A stretch of DNA of 64,000 nucleotides from Thauera aromatica_A (GTDB taxonomy: Bacteria; Pseudomonadota; Gammaproteobacteria; Burkholderiales; Rhodocyclaceae). How positions within the stretch are numbered: the stretch's first letter is position 1; every line of letters begins with the position of its first letter. Under the pieces are notes generated by a model, which did no database searches, had not been told where the DNA came from, and was given only the letters and a program-made list of their open reading frames with translations. The DNA lies in the NCBI RefSeq assembly GCF_023093595.1, contig NZ_JALLIK010000110.1, forward strand, positions 222,140 through 286,139. The letters run 5' to 3'. Of this stretch, positions 62,951 through 64,000 are shown one piece after another. The translations under genes were made by a program, and so were the position numbers.

Positions 62951-63688
62951 TTAGTATTGCCGTATTAGGCTCAAAAGACGATGAGAGTTTTCGCTCAGCA
63001 AAATTACTGCTTCCTGGGTGGAAATGCCCCATGCTTGTCCTAGGTGCCTAGCTGTGAGGTCTGCGCTCCAGGGTGGAACTGGCTTGTCATCGACCTGTGC
63101 AAACGGGCCGTCACTTTCGGGAACAACAAAGTGCCGCGGTAGCTTCGCCGCCAAAGCCCGGCCACTACTCGATGCAAATGCCGCCGGCCCGATGCTGAAC
63201 CAGCAGCCTCGCTCTTCCGCAGCTCGCAGCTCCTTCACCGTCCCTGTGAACCAGTGCATTACTGCGGTCCCAAATCCGGCATGTCGATCCAAAACAGCCA
63301 ATACGTCATTTACAGCTTGGCGTGAATGAATGCTGAGCACACGACCGCCCAGTGCCGAGCTACGTTCAATGATGGCCTCAAATAGGCCGCGCTGAACATC
63401 GTAGCTCTTGCGGTAGCGAGACGAGCCATCAAGGCCCACTTCGCCAACGGCTGCGACATCGCCCATTTGCGTCAACAGAAGGTCGAGCTCGCCAGCACGC
63501 TCGTGCGCAATCTCTGGATGAAGTCCTGGGGTGACGAGTACATTCGCTGCGCCGGTAAGCACACGCGCAGTCGCAATAAAGGCCTTTGGGCTGGTAGTCA
63601 CCAGCCATGTGAATTCATTCTTTTGCGCAGCTTCTTTGAATACCTCGCGAGCATTCGGATAGAGGTCAAGGTGGCAGTGGAAATCCAT
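62951..63688 (-). CDS. qatD: TatD-family nuclease, QatD-like
   Basis: A 245-residue metal-dependent nuclease. All TatD metal ligands are present: H4/H6 in MDFHCHLDLYP, Glu in VGEVGLDG, His in LSIHSRQA, His in MHWFTGT and Asp in ESDGPFA. The start MDFHCHLDLYP and the truncated length (housekeeping TatD is about 260 with another opening) agree with the QatD proteins of Qat anti-phage systems. ATG 63688 overlaps the stop of the upstream gene (TGATG), as expected for qatC-qatD. Family TatD is certain; the Qat assignment is strong recognition without a search. Confidence 0.8.
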   Translation of the reverse strand: MDFHCHLDLYPNAREVFKEAAQKNEFTWLVTTSPKAFIATARVLTGAANVLVTPGLHPEIAHERAGELDLLLTQMGDVAAVGEVGLDGSSRYRKSYDVQRGLFEAIIERSSALGGRVLSIHSRQAVNDVLAVLDRHAGFGTAVMHWFTGTVKELRAAEERGCWFSIGPAAFASSSGRALAAKLPRHFVVPESDGPFAQVDDKPVPPWSADLTARHLGQAWGISTQEAVILLSENSHRLLSLIRQY

Positions 63689-63760
63689 CACAGTACGCCA
63701 TCCCTCTGTAGCAAGGTTTCAAGCTCATTCAGACCATTAGCAAGTACGTTTCTGTATGCT
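63688..63760 (-). pseudogene. 3' end of the gene upstream of qatD (probable qatC), cut by IS66
   Basis: About 23 codons (AYRNVLANGLNELETLLQRD then GVL and stop) run into the qatD start and end abruptly at 63760, where the IS66 terminal sequence begins. In Qat operons the gene just before qatD is qatC (QueC-like). The fragment is too short to prove that identity. Confidence 0.5.
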
Positions 63761-64000
63761 GTAAGCGCTCCACGAACCCCATCCTTCCTGGGCTCGCTAC
63801 GCTGTGATCAACTGCTCAGCCTTGAGATTCCAGGGCAGGAGAGCCTCGAAGTGTTCGACGGTGGTGGCGCTGGGCAACGCCCGCAGCATGTGGCGCAGCC
63901 ACAGATACGGCTCGACGTTGTTGGCCTTGGCGGTTTCGACCAGCGAGTAGATGAGCGCGCTGGCGCGCGCACCCGCCTGGGTGTCCGAGAAGAGCCACGC
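63761..64000 (-). mobile_element. IS66-family element, one end
   Basis: The element begins at 63761 with GTAAGCG, the terminal sequence common to IS66 elements, and continues past the window end. It contains the C-terminus of the transposase. Insertion broke the gene upstream of qatD. Confidence 0.75.
63797..64000 (-). CDS. IS66-family transposase, C-terminal part
   Basis: The last 67 residues are visible: AWLFSDTQAGARASALIYSL, VETAKANNVEPYLWLRHMLR and HFEALLPWNLKAEQLITA. This is the characteristic IS66 TnpC end (FSD-x-x-x-GA; AKANxxEPYxWLRH; LLPWN). The gene starts beyond the window, so completeness is unknown. Confidence 0.88.
   Translation of the reverse strand, partial: AWLFSDTQAGARASALIYSLVETAKANNVEPYLWLRHMLRALPSATTVEHFEALLPWNLKAEQLITA

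Overview
The window comes from a high-GC betaproteobacterium. Gene content and order (mlaFEDACB-bolA-murA, glyQS-gmhB-plsC, miaB-phoH-ybeY-corC-lnt, ispE-tRNA-prs-rplY-pth-ychF), a PHB phasin and fused pseudopilin genes point to the Rhodocyclales (Thauera/Azoarcus-like). This is inferred from gene order and composition; no database search was possible.

Layout. 1-6732 (minus): the Mla phospholipid-transport operon, followed by a YadGH-type ABC exporter, a BolA-like protein and murA, which runs off the window. 6979-15651 (plus): an MSHA/type II secretion-like assembly cluster with secretin, ATPase, platform protein, a GspL/PilM-like protein and three pilin-like proteins. 15680-19935: a CPA2 antiporter, then kdsD-lptC-lptA with the usual kdsC, lptB and rpoN missing from the cluster. 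19968-21488: a crotonase and a phasin with a clear sigma70 promoter. 21553-32079 (minus): plsC, gmhB, glyS, glyQ, lnt, corC, a YbeY with an N-terminal extension, phoH, miaB and a small exported protein. 32283-32359: tRNA-Met(CAT).

32601-38587 is an accessory region. It holds a 1286-residue protein joining a SAM methyltransferase, a PLD nuclease, an SF2 helicase, an S24-peptidase-like segment and a DUF3427-type C-terminus. Just upstream is a gene cut down to the winged-helix part of a BrxR/CapW-type defence regulator. Behind these lies a scrap-yard of toxin-antitoxin genes (YgiT-type zinc finger, DUF4258, DUF2442, AbrB) broken up by an IS3-family element. I regard the large fusion protein as the best candidate for an undescribed defence system.

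38600-43226: an MBL-fold hydrolase, a DUF938 methyltransferase, an FmdE-like protein and an ABC exporter. 43227-45497: ahpF and ahpC. 45656-48527: ftsX, ftsE, ftsY. 48689-52803: two M16 peptidases (one active, one without the zinc motif), rsmD, coaD, ferredoxin. 52836-60770: mutM, a TPR protein, lolB, ispE, tRNA-Gln(TTG), prs, rplY, pth, ychF.

60993-64000 is a second accessory region: a P4-type integrase beside ychF, an unknown AT-richer gene, and a QatD-like TatD nuclease whose upstream partner is cut off after about 23 codons by the end of an IS66-family element. This looks like a Qat anti-phage operon damaged by, or separated by, IS66. The rest of that operon would lie beyond the window.
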